DNA of 64,000 nt from JAWKWH01 sp963669285 (GCA_963669285.2 CAXXSI010000030.1:124001-188000); one strand, 5' to 3'. Shown: positions 26,935 through 37,669, counted from the first letter of the stretch. Numbers and translations: made by a program. Notes: generated by a model not told the origin, from the letters alone.

Positions 26935-27873
26935 TCATGCAGATGCGGCAATCAGTTCTGCCAGTTCCGCCGGTTTTGAAAACATCGCCTCGTGCGACGA
27001 TGCCAGATCAATCATGGTGGTTGGCGCCTCGGGCCAGGACGCGTTCATGTCGGCAACAATGGCCTCACAGGTCGAAGGCAGCAGCGTTTTGTCTGCGGTG
27101 CAGCGAATGAAAGTGCGTTTGAGCGCACCGTAGCCATCCTTGAATTCCGCCATTTCACCATACATCGCCGCTGGCGCATCCGGTGTCAGTAAATGCATCA
27201 CTGTTGCCAATAGCCCGTCTTCGACATCGGCGGCCAACGCTTCCTTTGCAGCGGCCAGGTAGGTTGCATCCTCTGAACGCGGATCGATGCGCAATGCGCC
27301 GACTTTCGCCGGATCCGCCAAAAACAATGGGCCGATTTTGGAGTTGTTGTGCTGATCTTCCAGGCCGAGATAGGCACCGGCCGGTTTTCCGGGCGCCGGC
27401 GCCAGCGCTGCCAAATAGACCAGGCCGGAGAATTTCTCGGGAGCCTTGGCGGCGGCAAAGGTGATCGGGACACCGCCCATGGAATGGCCGACAGCAATTA
27501 CATTGTCGGCACCTTCAGCGCGTGCGCGGTCGGCACCGGCGATCACCGCATCGGCAAATGCGTCGATGCCGATTGCCCCGATCGCACTTGGCTCGCTTGC
27601 GAACGCTTCCGCGTTGAGCGGCCGGGTTTTGAACGCATCAGGCAGCGACGTGGCCAAGCCGTGCCCGGGCAGGTCTATGGCGATGGTCTTGTGCCCTGCA
27701 GCATTCAAATGCGGTTCTACAAGACCCCAGCACCAGCCGCCATGCCAAGAACCGTGAACCAGCACGAATGCGGTCTTGCCCGCATTCTGCGCGGCCGCCG
27801 TATTGGAAACTGCGGATGCCGCTGCTGCTGCAGAACCCGCTAGTCCGTATTTCAAAAACTCGCGACGTTCCAT
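26935..27873 (-). CDS. Alpha/beta hydrolase, Tat-exported
   Basis: A 312-residue hydrolase. The N-terminus MERREFLKYGLAGSAAAAAS has the twin-arginine pattern followed by an alanine-rich hydrophobic stretch, so Tat export is likely. HGSWHGGWCW near residue 40 is the oxyanion region, and GHSMGG (near residue 128) holds the nucleophile serine. It resembles the plant-esterase/salicylate-esterase-like group of alpha/beta hydrolases; the substrate is unknown. The start at 27873 is supported by GGAGGAGATC immediately upstream; the frame is open further but without a ribosome site. An AraC-type regulator diverges from it and may control it. Confidence 0.9.
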   Translation of the reverse strand: MERREFLKYGLAGSAAAAASAVSNTAAAQNAGKTAFVLVHGSWHGGWCWGLVEPHLNAAGHKTIAIDLPGHGLATSLPDAFKTRPLNAEAFASEPSAIGAIGIDAFADAVIAGADRARAEGADNVIAVGHSMGGVPITFAAAKAPEKFSGLVYLAALAPAPGKPAGAYLGLEDQHNNSKIGPLFLADPAKVGALRIDPRSEDATYLAAAKEALAADVEDGLLATVMHLLTPDAPAAMYGEMAEFKDGYGALKRTFIRCTADKTLLPSTCEAIVADMNASWPEAPTTMIDLASSHEAMFSKPAELAELIAASA

Positions 27874-27956
27874 GATCTCCTCCCGATTGTGATCTGCCAT
27901 TGGGGTGTTATTGTAGGGACACCAATTGGCACGCGTTATCCGGACGACGAAGGTCG

Positions 27957-28979
27957 ATGAACAACTCTCGTGAAAATAACAACATAAAAACAACGAGTTA
28001 TTCGTCCGATTGTTTCAATAACGCAACGCTTTCCACTGTTATCGATCAGCGGTTCGACGATTTCGATGCACAATCGGAGCAATTGAGCGGTCACGACCAG
28101 GAATACTCACAACTCTCGTCCGGCACATTTGCGGGCCGGTTCATATCGGCATTCGCCGGTCCCGAACTGTCAATTCACTGCGAAAAGGCGAACCAATCGC
28201 TCGAACAGTGGATCGGTTGTCCCAAAGGCATCGTCAGTATCGGCATCGTTTTGGAGGAGGCGGCAGGATTTGTTGTGAACGGCCAGGAACTTGGCTCCGG
28301 TGATGTCATGATCACCCGGCCTGGGGGCGAAATGAACCTGTCCAGCCCCGCAAATGGCGCAATCATGGCGATCTGCATCGACGAAAATCTGCTGGCCGAA
28401 ATGATCGGCGATGGTGCCGGTGCCGCGATGCTGCATCCCAATCGCGAGGCGGTGGAGACCATTCACGCGCCGGCGCTTGCGCGCCATCTTCGCGCCGACG
28501 CGCTCGCGGTCCTGCAAGCGCTTCGGCACAACCGCATCGAAGCGCCAAGCTCGGATGGCCTGTCACGTCCGTTTGTCAATTCCATCACTGCCCAGCTGTC
28601 GTTGCATGCCGCGCTGGCAGATGAAGCAGGCGGCCATACCGGCGAGATGAGCCGATCCGAGTTCTTGTGTGCCAAGCGGCTGATCGCGGAAGGCGACATG
28701 GAACAGGTCGATTACGGGCGCCTGTGCGCGCGGACAAGCTGGAGCAAGAGGTCCATACAATCCGCATTCGCCCGATACGCAAATACAAGCCCGTCGCGCT
28801 ATCTTCGGACGATCAAGCTGAACCGGACGCGCCGCGCGCTGCTGGATCGCTCGAATTTGAGCGATTCGATCGGCGATATTGCCGCCGCCAACGGTTTTTG
28901 GAATTGGAGCCGGTTTACCCAGGAATACAAGGCGCTGTTCTGCGAATTACCGTCACAAACCCGGTCAAAGCTGCTCTAG
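27957..28979 (+). CDS. AraC family transcriptional regulator
   Basis: A 340-residue regulator with a variable N-terminal sensing domain and a C-terminal AraC DNA-binding domain (residues about 245-335). The second helix-turn-helix is recognisable in SDSIGDIAAANGFWNWSRFT and YKALFCELPSQTR. The start at 27957 follows GAAGG; a longer frame from 27900 overlaps the promoter region of the divergent hydrolase. The 83-bp shared promoter between the two genes suggests that the regulator acts on the hydrolase and on itself, which is an inference from position. The MFS gene downstream is convergent. Confidence 0.9.
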   Translation: MNNSRENNNIKTTSYSSDCFNNATLSTVIDQRFDDFDAQSEQLSGHDQEYSQLSSGTFAGRFISAFAGPELSIHCEKANQSLEQWIGCPKGIVSIGIVLEEAAGFVVNGQELGSGDVMITRPGGEMNLSSPANGAIMAICIDENLLAEMIGDGAGAAMLHPNREAVETIHAPALARHLRADALAVLQALRHNRIEAPSSDGLSRPFVNSITAQLSLHAALADEAGGHTGEMSRSEFLCAKRLIAEGDMEQVDYGRLCARTSWSKRSIQSAFARYANTSPSRYLRTIKLNRTRRALLDRSNLSDSIGDIAAANGFWNWSRFTQEYKALFCELPSQTRSKLL

Positions 28980-28987
28980 CCGGATCT

Positions 28988-30160
<1,173 letters not shown>

Positions 30161-30199
30161 CGGTTCGGGGGAGGCATCGAGGCGAGTTGCGCCGTCCGC

Positions 30200-31135
30200 C
30201 TATCCCTCCTCCGGATGTTCGGCGACATGCCGCCCGAAGTCGGGCGCATCGACCTCCTGGCCGGCTTCGATGATCGAGCGGCGAATGGTGCGGGTGTGGG
30301 TGAACATCTCAAACAATTTGTCACCGTCACCCCAGCGGATCGCCCGTTGCAATGCAGACAGATCTTCCGAGAACCGCGCCAGCATCTCCAGTATGGCATC
30401 GCGGTTGGAGAGGCACACATCGCGCCACATGGTCGGATCGGAAGCTGCCAAACGGGTAAAGTCGCGAAAACCGGAGGCTGAATACTTGATCACTTCCGAC
30501 TTTGTTACCGCTTCAAGATCATCCGCCGTGCCGACGATATTGTAAGCGATGATATGCGGCAGATGGGAAACGATGGCGAGCACCATATCGTGATGATCGG
30601 CATCCATCGTATCGACGTCGGAGCCGCATGCTTCCCAGAATCGTGTCAGCCTGGCAACTGCATCGGAATCTGTACCGTTGGGCGGTGTCAGTATGCACCA
30701 GCGACCTTCAAACAGGGATGCAAAGCCGGCATCCGGTCCGGACTGTTCGGTACCTGCGATCGGGTGGCCGGGGATGAAATGAACGCCTTCCGGGATGTGC
30801 GGGCTCACGTCGCGGACAACCGAACCCTTGGTCGAGCCGGCATCGGTTACGATGGCACCCGGTTTCAGTGACGAAGACAGCATTTCGGCCACGGTGCCGG
30901 ACGCACCGACCGGCACAGACAGAATAACCAGATCAGCATCGCGGACACATTCGGCGGCATCGGCATGGTAGCTGTCACCGAGACCGAGTTCGGCGGCCCG
31001 CTTCAGCGTTTCGCCGCTGCGTGTGGAAATCGCGATATGTCCGGCAAGGTTTTCACGCCTGATGACGTGGGCCAATGACGAGCCGATCAGGCCGATGCCG
31101 ACCAGCGCGATTTTGTTAAACATCGGTTTGGTCAT
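30200..31135 (-). CDS. tyrC: Prephenate/arogenate dehydrogenase family protein
   Basis: A 311-residue NAD(P)-dependent enzyme of tyrosine synthesis that oxidatively decarboxylates prephenate or arogenate. The Rossmann motif is VGIGLIGSS (residues 12-20), VTDAGSTKGSVV near residue 98 contacts the cofactor, and HFIPGHPIAGTEQSG near residue 115 carries the catalytic histidine; ASGFRDFTRLAASDPTMWRD near residue 220 is the dimer domain signature. It follows hisC by 3 bp, so the two aminotransfer/dehydrogenation steps are co-transcribed, as in many Rhizobiales. Confidence 0.93.
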   Translation of the reverse strand: MTKPMFNKIALVGIGLIGSSLAHVIRRENLAGHIAISTRSGETLKRAAELGLGDSYHADAAECVRDADLVILSVPVGASGTVAEMLSSSLKPGAIVTDAGSTKGSVVRDVSPHIPEGVHFIPGHPIAGTEQSGPDAGFASLFEGRWCILTPPNGTDSDAVARLTRFWEACGSDVDTMDADHHDMVLAIVSHLPHIIAYNIVGTADDLEAVTKSEVIKYSASGFRDFTRLAASDPTMWRDVCLSNRDAILEMLARFSEDLSALQRAIRWGDGDKLFEMFTHTRTIRRSIIEAGQEVDAPDFGRHVAEHPEEG

Positions 31136-31138
31136 TGA

Positions 31139-32242
31139 TCAGGCTTTCATGAATTCTTCGAGGGCGGCGACAACGCCGAGATTCGCTTCCTCGCTTCCCA
31201 CCGACATGCGCAGCGCATTGGGGAAACCGTAGGCGGTAACCCGCCGCAACACATATCCGCGCTCGCAAAGGAACCTGTCCGCCGCTTCCGCCGATCTGTC
31301 GGAATCACCTTCGGGGAAGTGTATCAGTACGAAATTGGCGACACTCGGCGTTGTTCGGAGCCCGAGAGCGGTCAGGCTGTCCGATAAAATCTCCAGCCAG
31401 CGCGCATTGTGCTGCACCGCGGTATCCACATGTGCCCGGTCGCGAACAGCGGCCGCACCCGCGGCGATGGCCGCTGCGTTGACGTTGAACGGTCCGCGCA
31501 CCCGGTTGATCGCATCGGCGATACCGGCGGGCGCATACATCCAGCCGATCCGCAATCCGGCCAGACCGTAGATCTTTGAGAACGTGCGGGTCATGACAAC
31601 ATTGTTCGACGAGGAAACGAGCTCGATTCCGGCTTCATAATCGTTGCGGCGGACATATTCGGCATAAGCTGCATCGAGCACCAGAACCACATTATCCGGC
31701 AGCCCGGCATGCAACCGTTTTACCTCTTTGAATGGCAGATAGGTTCCGGTCGGATTGTTCGGATTGGCCAGAAAGACGATTTTCGTCTTCTCGGTGACCG
31801 CATCGAGTATTGCATCCACATCGGCCGTATCGTCTTTTTCGGCCACCACGACAGGCTTGGCGCCGGCAGCCAGAATCTGGATCTTGTAAACCAGAAATCC
31901 GTGCTCGGTGAATATGCCCTCATCGCCCGCCGACAGGTAGGTTTGCGCCGTCAAAGCGAGCAAATCGTCCGAACCATTGCCGCAAACGATATTGGCCGGA
32001 TTGAGCCCGTGCACCTCGCCGATCGCCTGGCGCAGGGCGGTTGCCTGGCCATCTGGATACAATTCCAAATGCGCTGTCGTAGCATCGAGTGCGGCAATCG
32101 CTGCCGGCGACGGGCCAAGCGGCGTTTCATTGGAAGACAGTTTCCAGACCTTTGCAACACCGGCAACGCTCTCTCGCCCCGGCACGTAGGCTGAGATGTC
32201 CAGGACGCCGGCGCGCGGCTGCGGAAGAGGTTGTCGGCTCAT
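31139..32242 (-). CDS. hisC: Histidinol-phosphate aminotransferase
   Basis: A 367-residue class I/II PLP aminotransferase used in histidine synthesis and often in tyrosine or phenylalanine synthesis. The PLP lysine is in TFSKIYGLAGLRIGW near residue 220, substrate/PLP contacts are in NPNNPTGTYL near residue 158, and YVPGRESVAGVAKVWKLSSNETPLGPSP is split across the usual N-terminal signature (residues 19-46). The start at 32242 (MSRQPLPQPR) fits the family; the longer frame adds 14 unconserved residues. Pairing with tyrC supports a dual role in aromatic amino acids. Confidence 0.93.
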   Translation of the reverse strand: MSRQPLPQPRAGVLDISAYVPGRESVAGVAKVWKLSSNETPLGPSPAAIAALDATTAHLELYPDGQATALRQAIGEVHGLNPANIVCGNGSDDLLALTAQTYLSAGDEGIFTEHGFLVYKIQILAAGAKPVVVAEKDDTADVDAILDAVTEKTKIVFLANPNNPTGTYLPFKEVKRLHAGLPDNVVLVLDAAYAEYVRRNDYEAGIELVSSSNNVVMTRTFSKIYGLAGLRIGWMYAPAGIADAINRVRGPFNVNAAAIAAGAAAVRDRAHVDTAVQHNARWLEILSDSLTALGLRTTPSVANFVLIHFPEGDSDRSAEAADRFLCERGYVLRRVTAYGFPNALRMSVGSEEANLGVVAALEEFMKA

Positions 32243-32299
32243 CGTTCGGTCTCGGGCTTTCATGCGACCGTGCGGGCCGGTCAAAGATGCGCGCCCGGC

Positions 32300-32330
32300 T
32301 TTAGAGCATTTTCATCGTCATTGGAACCGC
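32300..32330. repeat. Solo TAGAG-type repeat end
   Basis: TTTAGAGCATTTTCATCG followed by TCATTGGAACCG in the 114-bp gap between hisC and the esterase gene matches the outer end pattern of the TAGAG repeats (TAGAGCG...TTAAATGGAATCG). Only one end is visible, so the call is weak. Confidence 0.3.
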
Positions 32331-32356
32331 GATGCCCCGATTGGACGGGATACCGC

Positions 32357-33229
32357 CTAGCGCATGACCCGGCGGAGAAACTTTTCCACGGCCGCTGTCG
32401 CTGCATCACCGGCGCGGCCCAGTCTGGCGGCGATCGCTCCGTGGGAATAACGGGTGCCATGAAAAACGGAGACCCGCGCGCCACGGCTCTTCAACACATT
32501 GGCATAGCCGATCGAGATTGCGCGGCGGCGTTCGCCCTGGCTGCGTGAATACATGACGAGATGCGGCGGCAGGCCGGCCGCGCGCCTGGCATAGGTTATC
32601 GGCGACCAGCGGACCCAGTTTTTCGGATTGTCCGAAAACGCCCGCCCGAACATGGTGCCAATCGAGCCGCGTTTGGTCGCATAGGCCACCAGGTCATAAG
32701 CCTGCACATCATTCGGAATGACACCACGGATGTTGCCGACCTTTCCCTGCGCAGCTGCAAGCGCCACCAGATGGGCACCGGCGGAGTGGCCCATAATGAC
32801 AATGCGGTCGGGGTCGCCGCCATAGCGCTTGATATTGCGCTTGGCCCAGGCAACAGCACGGGCAACATCGGTGACCTGCCCGTCAATATTGGTTCGCGGC
32901 ACTTTTCGATAGTCGATCGCCACCAGTATGTATCCGCGAGAAGTCAGCCATTCGGGATGACGGTAGACTTTCTTTCGCGATCCTTTAACCCAGCCACCTC
33001 CGTGCACGTAGATGACAACCGGGGCCAGTTTTCCTGTGCGGACGAACAGAAACCGTTTGCCGGCGTTGTCCGGCGCATGGATATCCAGTTTCAGCCCCCG
33101 ATAGTACGTCACGCCCTCGGTTAACTTCAGCGCGAACGCTTTGGCCGGTACAGTCGCCAGTATAAAAATCAGGAGAATGCCGGTAATTGCACGCCGAAAT
33201 GTCAGAATTGATGTCAATTCCTTTACCAC
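32357..33229 (-). CDS. Alpha/beta hydrolase, exported esterase/lipase-like
   Basis: A 290-residue hydrolase with a signal peptide (AITGILLIFILATVPAKAFA, residues 14-33). The hormone-sensitive-lipase-type oxyanion motif YVHGGGW is near residue 75 and the nucleophile is in MGHSAGAHL near residue 148; the catalytic histidine is in TRYSHGAIA near the C-terminus. This indicates an extracytoplasmic carboxylesterase of unknown substrate. Upstream, divergent at about 140 bp, lies a secreted hypothetical protein gene. Confidence 0.88.
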   Translation of the reverse strand: MVKELTSILTFRRAITGILLIFILATVPAKAFALKLTEGVTYYRGLKLDIHAPDNAGKRFLFVRTGKLAPVVIYVHGGGWVKGSRKKVYRHPEWLTSRGYILVAIDYRKVPRTNIDGQVTDVARAVAWAKRNIKRYGGDPDRIVIMGHSAGAHLVALAAAQGKVGNIRGVIPNDVQAYDLVAYATKRGSIGTMFGRAFSDNPKNWVRWSPITYARRAAGLPPHLVMYSRSQGERRRAISIGYANVLKSRGARVSVFHGTRYSHGAIAARLGRAGDAATAAVEKFLRRVMR

Positions 33230-33369
33230 CCACCCGGTTTCCCAAACGCAGCATTTGCCAAGAGGACCAAAAATCGCGCATCATGACAATTGCACATTTT
33301 GATGATCTTTTGGAGCCAGTAGCCGCATCTTGCAATGCAGCTTGTTAATTTTTTGTCGAAGGAAAAAAC

Positions 33370-34554
33370 ATGAACGTCTGCTTCCGCAATCCGTCGCAAA
33401 TGGCAACAATTGCCGTACTGTCCACCTTTCTCGTTGCACCTGCACAAGCTTTTGAGGCGGAAGATGTTGCCGGCAGGCTGGCCAGTGCACTGTCGAATTC
33501 CGGTTATTCCGTAGCCTGGGCATCTTCAAGCATGAACGGCGATTCGATTGTCCTGGAGGCGGTCAGAGTTGGCGTCGCCGGTATGGACGATACGGTCGAA
33601 GTGGGCGCAGTTGTGCTCAACGGCGTCAATGAGAACGGGGACGGCTCCTACACGGTGGATCTGGTTTCGCTTCCGAACTATTCGATCGAAGAAGACGGCA
33701 TCAAGGTATCGATGAGCGGAGCGTCGCTTTCCGACCTGGTGTTGCCGCCGGAAAGCGCGGAAAAATCCTTGCGCTCGCTGGTGCCTTACACGGGGATGGC
33801 ACTTGCCTCTGTCAACGTGACCGGACCGGACGGCGAGATTTTCAACATGTCCAATCTCACCGCGGTCATGAACATTCCCGACGGTGGCGGACAAGCCTCC
33901 TATACGTCGACGGTTGAGAACTTTTCAATCAACTCGTCTTCCTTCCCGGAACCTGAAGCCCGCGCCGTGTTTGCTGCCCTGGGATACAGCGTTGTTGAAG
34001 GTTCGCTTGATTCGAACGGAATCTGGAATCCCGAAGACGGCCGCATGACGGTCGACAGGATGGCGCTTCAGGTGAAGGATGCGGGCACACTCGATTTTAA
34101 TCTCGATATCGCCGGTTACACACTGGAGTTCCTGGAATCGTTGCAGACAATGCAGAAGAAGATGATGGAAGAGGGCGAAGACGAGAACACAGGCCTGGCA
34201 ATGCTCGGTCTCATGCAACAAATCACGTTCAATTCGGCAAAAATCCGCTTCGACGATAACTCGCTGACCGGCAAGGTGCTGGAATTTGTGGCCGCACAAC
34301 AGGGCATGAAACCATCGGACATCGCCAATCAGGCCAAGGCGATCCTTCCATTTGCACTCGCTCAGTTGAACAATCCGGATTTCACCGCCGAAACTACCGC
34401 GGCGGTATCGACCTACCTGGATGATCCACAAAGCATAGAAATCAGCGCCAATCCCGGAACGCCGCTGCCGATTGCCATGCTGATCGCGGGCGGCATGAGC
34501 GCACCTGAGCAACTGCCCAACCAGCTTGGCGTCAAGGTGAAGGCCAACCAGTAA
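33370..34554 (+). CDS. Hypothetical secreted protein
   Basis: A 394-residue protein with a probable signal peptide (MATIAVLSTFLVAPAQAFEA, cleavage after AQA near residue 27). The mature part is rich in beta-type segments and Ser/Thr/Gly, with few cysteines and no motif that I recognise. It ends in an acidic helix segment and a hydrophobic IAMLIAGGMSAPEQLP. It could be periplasmic or outer-membrane associated. The gene is followed by an intrinsic terminator that extends into the convergent pcp gene. Confidence 0.78.
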   Translation: MNVCFRNPSQMATIAVLSTFLVAPAQAFEAEDVAGRLASALSNSGYSVAWASSSMNGDSIVLEAVRVGVAGMDDTVEVGAVVLNGVNENGDGSYTVDLVSLPNYSIEEDGIKVSMSGASLSDLVLPPESAEKSLRSLVPYTGMALASVNVTGPDGEIFNMSNLTAVMNIPDGGGQASYTSTVENFSINSSSFPEPEARAVFAALGYSVVEGSLDSNGIWNPEDGRMTVDRMALQVKDAGTLDFNLDIAGYTLEFLESLQTMQKKMMEEGEDENTGLAMLGLMQQITFNSAKIRFDDNSLTGKVLEFVAAQQGMKPSDIANQAKAILPFALAQLNNPDFTAETTAAVSTYLDDPQSIEISANPGTPLPIAMLIAGGMSAPEQLPNQLGVKVKANQ

Positions 34555-34578
34555 GCGTTCGGCCAGGCAAATTCCCGG

Positions 34579-34614
34579 CGGGCCGCTGGACTATCCGGCG
34601 GCCCGTTTGTTTTT
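34579..34614 (+). terminator. Rho-independent terminator overlapping the 3' end of pcp
   Basis: CGGGCCGC (34579-34586) pairs with GCGGCCCG (34598-34605) across an 11-base loop and is followed by TTTGTTTTT. It lies 25 bp after the stop of the secreted-protein gene, and its right arm is made of the last codons of pcp on the other strand. Confidence 0.75.
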
Positions 34615-35244
34615 CCATTCGCTGACGCACACATCGATTGCGATTCTTGCGCCCTGCAGCAATTTGTCCAGCGGGAGGCGATCACCTTCTCCGGAAACAC
34701 CACCATCGGCTTCCGGTAGTTGCGGCACATGGATAAAACCCGACATTTGCGGCCTGAAACTCCCGCACACCCCTGCACGTGACAGATAGAATGCCGCATT
34801 GCACAAGTAGTCACCGGCTTGGTCGTCAAGCGAAACCAGCAGATCGGCTTTGATTAGCGCTGCAGCGATTTCTTCTCGCGGCAGCGTGCTCTCAAAGCGG
34901 TCCGGTCCACCTTCAAGCAATATGCCACTCGATTTTCCGCTCGCATTGTCGGATCGGGCCGTGTCGGCAAGATTGCGGCCATAGCGCTCAAGCCGAAATC
35001 CTGCCGCCTCGGCTGCCAAACCGAAATGCAGCGCGATGTCCGGATTGAACCGTGCAGCGATCGCCTCCAGTTGGACACCGATGGAAGCGTAGTCGACGTC
35101 AAGAATTTCGCTGCGGAATTCACAGTGTACAGGCAGGCGTTCCGGTGCTGCACGCAGTTCATTGACCAACAGCTCCGTCGGATTGACCGGAGCGCCGGGA
35201 AACACCGAGAAACCGGTCAGCAATAGACGGGGGACTTTTGTCAC
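34591..35244 (-). CDS. pcp: Pyroglutamyl-peptidase I
   Basis: A 217-residue cysteine peptidase that removes N-terminal pyroglutamate. The opening LLLTGFSVFPGAPVNP is the family start, the catalytic cysteine is in GDYLCNAAFYLS near residue 150 and the histidine in GFIHVPQLP near residue 175; the glutamate lies in GLAAEAAGF. GTG at 35244 is chosen because it overlaps the TGA of the upstream GNAT gene as GTGA, a standard coupling arrangement; an ATG at 35271 is the longer alternative. The last codons form half of a terminator for the convergent gene. Confidence 0.88.
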   Translation of the reverse strand: MTKVPRLLLTGFSVFPGAPVNPTELLVNELRAAPERLPVHCEFRSEILDVDYASIGVQLEAIAARFNPDIALHFGLAAEAAGFRLERYGRNLADTARSDNASGKSSGILLEGGPDRFESTLPREEIAAALIKADLLVSLDDQAGDYLCNAAFYLSRAGVCGSFRPQMSGFIHVPQLPEADGGVSGEGDRLPLDKLLQGARIAIDVCVSEWKNKRAAG

Positions 35245-35873
35245 TTTGTTTGGCTCTTCGCTTTCAGCCACTGGCCGACATCAAGTTGCATCATGGTTGA
35301 GGACCTGAACCCGAACAAGTGTCGTAGCGGTCCGCTGCTCTCTGTTTCCATTGGTACAAATCCGAAGCGCTCGTACAATGCGCGAGCGCGCGGATTGATA
35401 TCGATCACGTCAAGGCGAACCGAATCCATTCCAAGGCTGGCAGCCTTGTCGGCAATCGCGGTCAGCAGGGTGGTTCCAATTCCCAACCCCCTTGCCTGGC
35501 TGGCGACTGCAATTCCATCCATCAGCAACTGGTCGTCGATCGGCTCTCGCTCAAGGAGCGACAGTGCCGGCGCACGCCAGGCAGTGCCAAACCATCCATA
35601 CACTGAGACGAGGTCGGAAAACTTGCCGCCGGTCAAAGATCCTTTTGCCGTTTTGAAGCCGGCGATGCCGAGCAATTGCGTTTGATCGCCGGTCACTGCG
35701 CAAACGGCGAATTCGGGATCAAGAATGCGTTTGAAAAGGTCAATGCCGCGACCGTCTCTACCCAGAAGACTGCCCAGCTTCCCGGCAAATGCCTCGAAAT
35801 AGAGCGTCGCCGCTTGTTGACGGAGACTTTCGGGAAATCCTTGCCTGATCAACCAGTCCGGCGCGGACGCCAT
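35241..35873 (-). CDS. GNAT family N-acetyltransferase
   Basis: A 210-residue acetyl-CoA-dependent acyltransferase. The acetyl-CoA pyrophosphate loop is GIAVASQARGLGIGTTLLTA near residue 130, followed by LGMDSVRLDVIDINPRAR and ALYERFGF, the canonical final strand-helix of GNAT folds. The substrate is unknown. It lies 5 bp after aspS and overlaps pcp, so aspS-GNAT-pcp probably form one transcript. Confidence 0.92.
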   Translation of the reverse strand: MASAPDWLIRQGFPESLRQQAATLYFEAFAGKLGSLLGRDGRGIDLFKRILDPEFAVCAVTGDQTQLLGIAGFKTAKGSLTGGKFSDLVSVYGWFGTAWRAPALSLLEREPIDDQLLMDGIAVASQARGLGIGTTLLTAIADKAASLGMDSVRLDVIDINPRARALYERFGFVPMETESSGPLRHLFGFRSSTMMQLDVGQWLKAKSQTK

Positions 35874-35878
35874 CGGTG

Positions 35879-37669
35879 TCAGTCCTTCTTCGGATCCGGC
35901 ATCATTCTCAGGCCGAGATCGCGAAGCTGCGCCGCCGAAACAGGCGAGGGCGCACTCATTTGCAGATCCTCGGCCTGCTGGTTCATCGGGAACATGGTCA
36001 CCTCGCGCAGGTTCTTTGCCCCGACGATAAGCATGATGATGCGGTCAATACCGGCTGCCATGCCGCCATGAGGCGGCGCGCCGTATTGAAATGCCCGGTA
36101 AAGGCCGCCGAACCGTTCTTCGACAACCTTGCGGTCAAGACCCGCGATCTCGAATGCTTTCACCATTGTTTCCGGAAGGTGATTGCGAATACCGCCGGAG
36201 CCAATCTCAAAGCCATTGCAGACGATGTCGTACTGCCACGCCTTGATGGCGAGCGGGTCCTGGCTTTCCAGTGCTTCCGCACCGCCCTGAGGCATGGAGA
36301 ACGGATTGTGGGAGAATTCGACTTTCTTCGCTTCCTCGTCCCATTCGTAAAACGGAAAATCGACAATCCATGCCAGTTCGAACCGGTCCCGGTCAATCAG
36401 GTCCAGCTCTTCGCCAGCGCGTGCGCGTGCATCGCCGGCAAAGCCTGCAAATTTCTTCGGATCGCCGGCAGCGAAGAAGCAGGCATCTCCCGATTCCAGG
36501 CCCAGTTGCTGACGGATCGCTTCGGTGCGTTCAGAGCCGATATTCTTGGCAAGCGGACCGGCACCGGCAATCGTGCCATCTTCATCGCGCCAGAAAATAT
36601 AGCCAAGGCCCGGCTGACCTTCGCCCTGCGCCCAGGAATTCATCCGGTCGCAAAATGCTCTGGAACCGCCGGTTTTCGCCGGTATGGCCCAGATTTCCGC
36701 CTTGTCGTCATTGGCCAGTATGTTGGCGAACACCTTGAAGCCCGAATCGCGGAAATGCGCCGATACGTCTTCCATGACGATGGGATTGCGCAGATCAGGT
36801 TTGTCGGTGCCGTATTTGCGAATAGCTTCGTCGTAGGGGATGCGCGGAAAGGTTTCCGTCACCGGTTTGCCGTCGGCAAATGCCTCAAAGACACCGCGCA
36901 TTACCGGTTCCATCGCGTCGAAGACGTCATCCTGTTCGACAAAGCTCATCTCGACATCGAGTTGGTAGAACTCGCCGGGAAGACGGTCGGCGCGGGGGTC
37001 CTCGTCGCGAAAGCAGGGCGCGATCTGGAAATACCGGTCGAAGCCGGACATCATGATAAGCTGCTTGTACTGCTGCGGCGCCTGCGGCAGCGCATAGAAC
37101 TCGCCCGGGTGAATGCGCGACGGCACCAGAAAGTCACGCGCTCCTTCCGGGCTTGAGGCGGTCAAAATAGGAGTCGAGTACTCGGCAAATCCCACTTCGT
37201 TCATGCGCGCGCGCATATCGGCGATGATCTTTGTGCGCATGATGATGTTTCGGTGCAGCGTATCGCGGCGCAAATCTAGAAAACGGTATTTCAGCCTGAT
37301 GTCTTCCGGATAATCCGGTTCGCCAAATACCGGCAGGGGCAGTTCATTGGCCGCCGACAACACTTCCATGTCGCGGGCGAATACCTCGACCTCGCCGGTC
37401 GGCAGGTTCGCATTGATTGTCTCGTCGGTCCGTGCCTTCACTTCGCCGTCGATGCAGATGACCCACTCGCCGCGCACGGATTCAGCGGTTTTGAAACACG
37501 GCGAATCGGGATCGGCGACGATCTGGGTCACACCGTAGTGATCACGCAGGTCGATGAACAACAGTCCGCCATGGTCCCGGACCCGGTGAACCCAGCCCGA
37601 CAGGCGCACGGTTGCGCCGACATCCGACTTTCTCAATTGAACGCAGGTATGGCTGCGATAGCGATGCAT
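35879..37669 (-). CDS. aspS: Aspartate--tRNA ligase
   Basis: A 596-residue bacterial-type class II synthetase. It has an N-terminal OB-fold anticodon domain (VRLSGWVHRVRDHGGLLFIDLRD near residues 17-39), the catalytic core with motif 2 FQIAPCFRDEDPRADR near residue 211, a GAD insertion domain, and motif 3 GMAAGIDRIIMLIVG near the C-terminus. Start 37669 (MHRYRSHTC) is the conserved N-terminus; the frame extends 39 codons further upstream without similarity. Alphaproteobacterial enzymes of this type are commonly non-discriminating for Asp/Asn tRNA, which cannot be decided here. Confidence 0.97.
   Translation of the reverse strand: MHRYRSHTCVQLRKSDVGATVRLSGWVHRVRDHGGLLFIDLRDHYGVTQIVADPDSPCFKTAESVRGEWVICIDGEVKARTDETINANLPTGEVEVFARDMEVLSAANELPLPVFGEPDYPEDIRLKYRFLDLRRDTLHRNIIMRTKIIADMRARMNEVGFAEYSTPILTASSPEGARDFLVPSRIHPGEFYALPQAPQQYKQLIMMSGFDRYFQIAPCFRDEDPRADRLPGEFYQLDVEMSFVEQDDVFDAMEPVMRGVFEAFADGKPVTETFPRIPYDEAIRKYGTDKPDLRNPIVMEDVSAHFRDSGFKVFANILANDDKAEIWAIPAKTGGSRAFCDRMNSWAQGEGQPGLGYIFWRDEDGTIAGAGPLAKNIGSERTEAIRQQLGLESGDACFFAAGDPKKFAGFAGDARARAGEELDLIDRDRFELAWIVDFPFYEWDEEAKKVEFSHNPFSMPQGGAEALESQDPLAIKAWQYDIVCNGFEIGSGGIRNHLPETMVKAFEIAGLDRKVVEERFGGLYRAFQYGAPPHGGMAAGIDRIIMLIVGAKNLREVTMFPMNQQAEDLQMSAPSPVSAAQLRDLGLRMMPDPKKD

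Noticed and set aside
35876..37156. 426-codon open frame on the plus strand
   Set aside because: It is antisense to aspS, and no family features are present.
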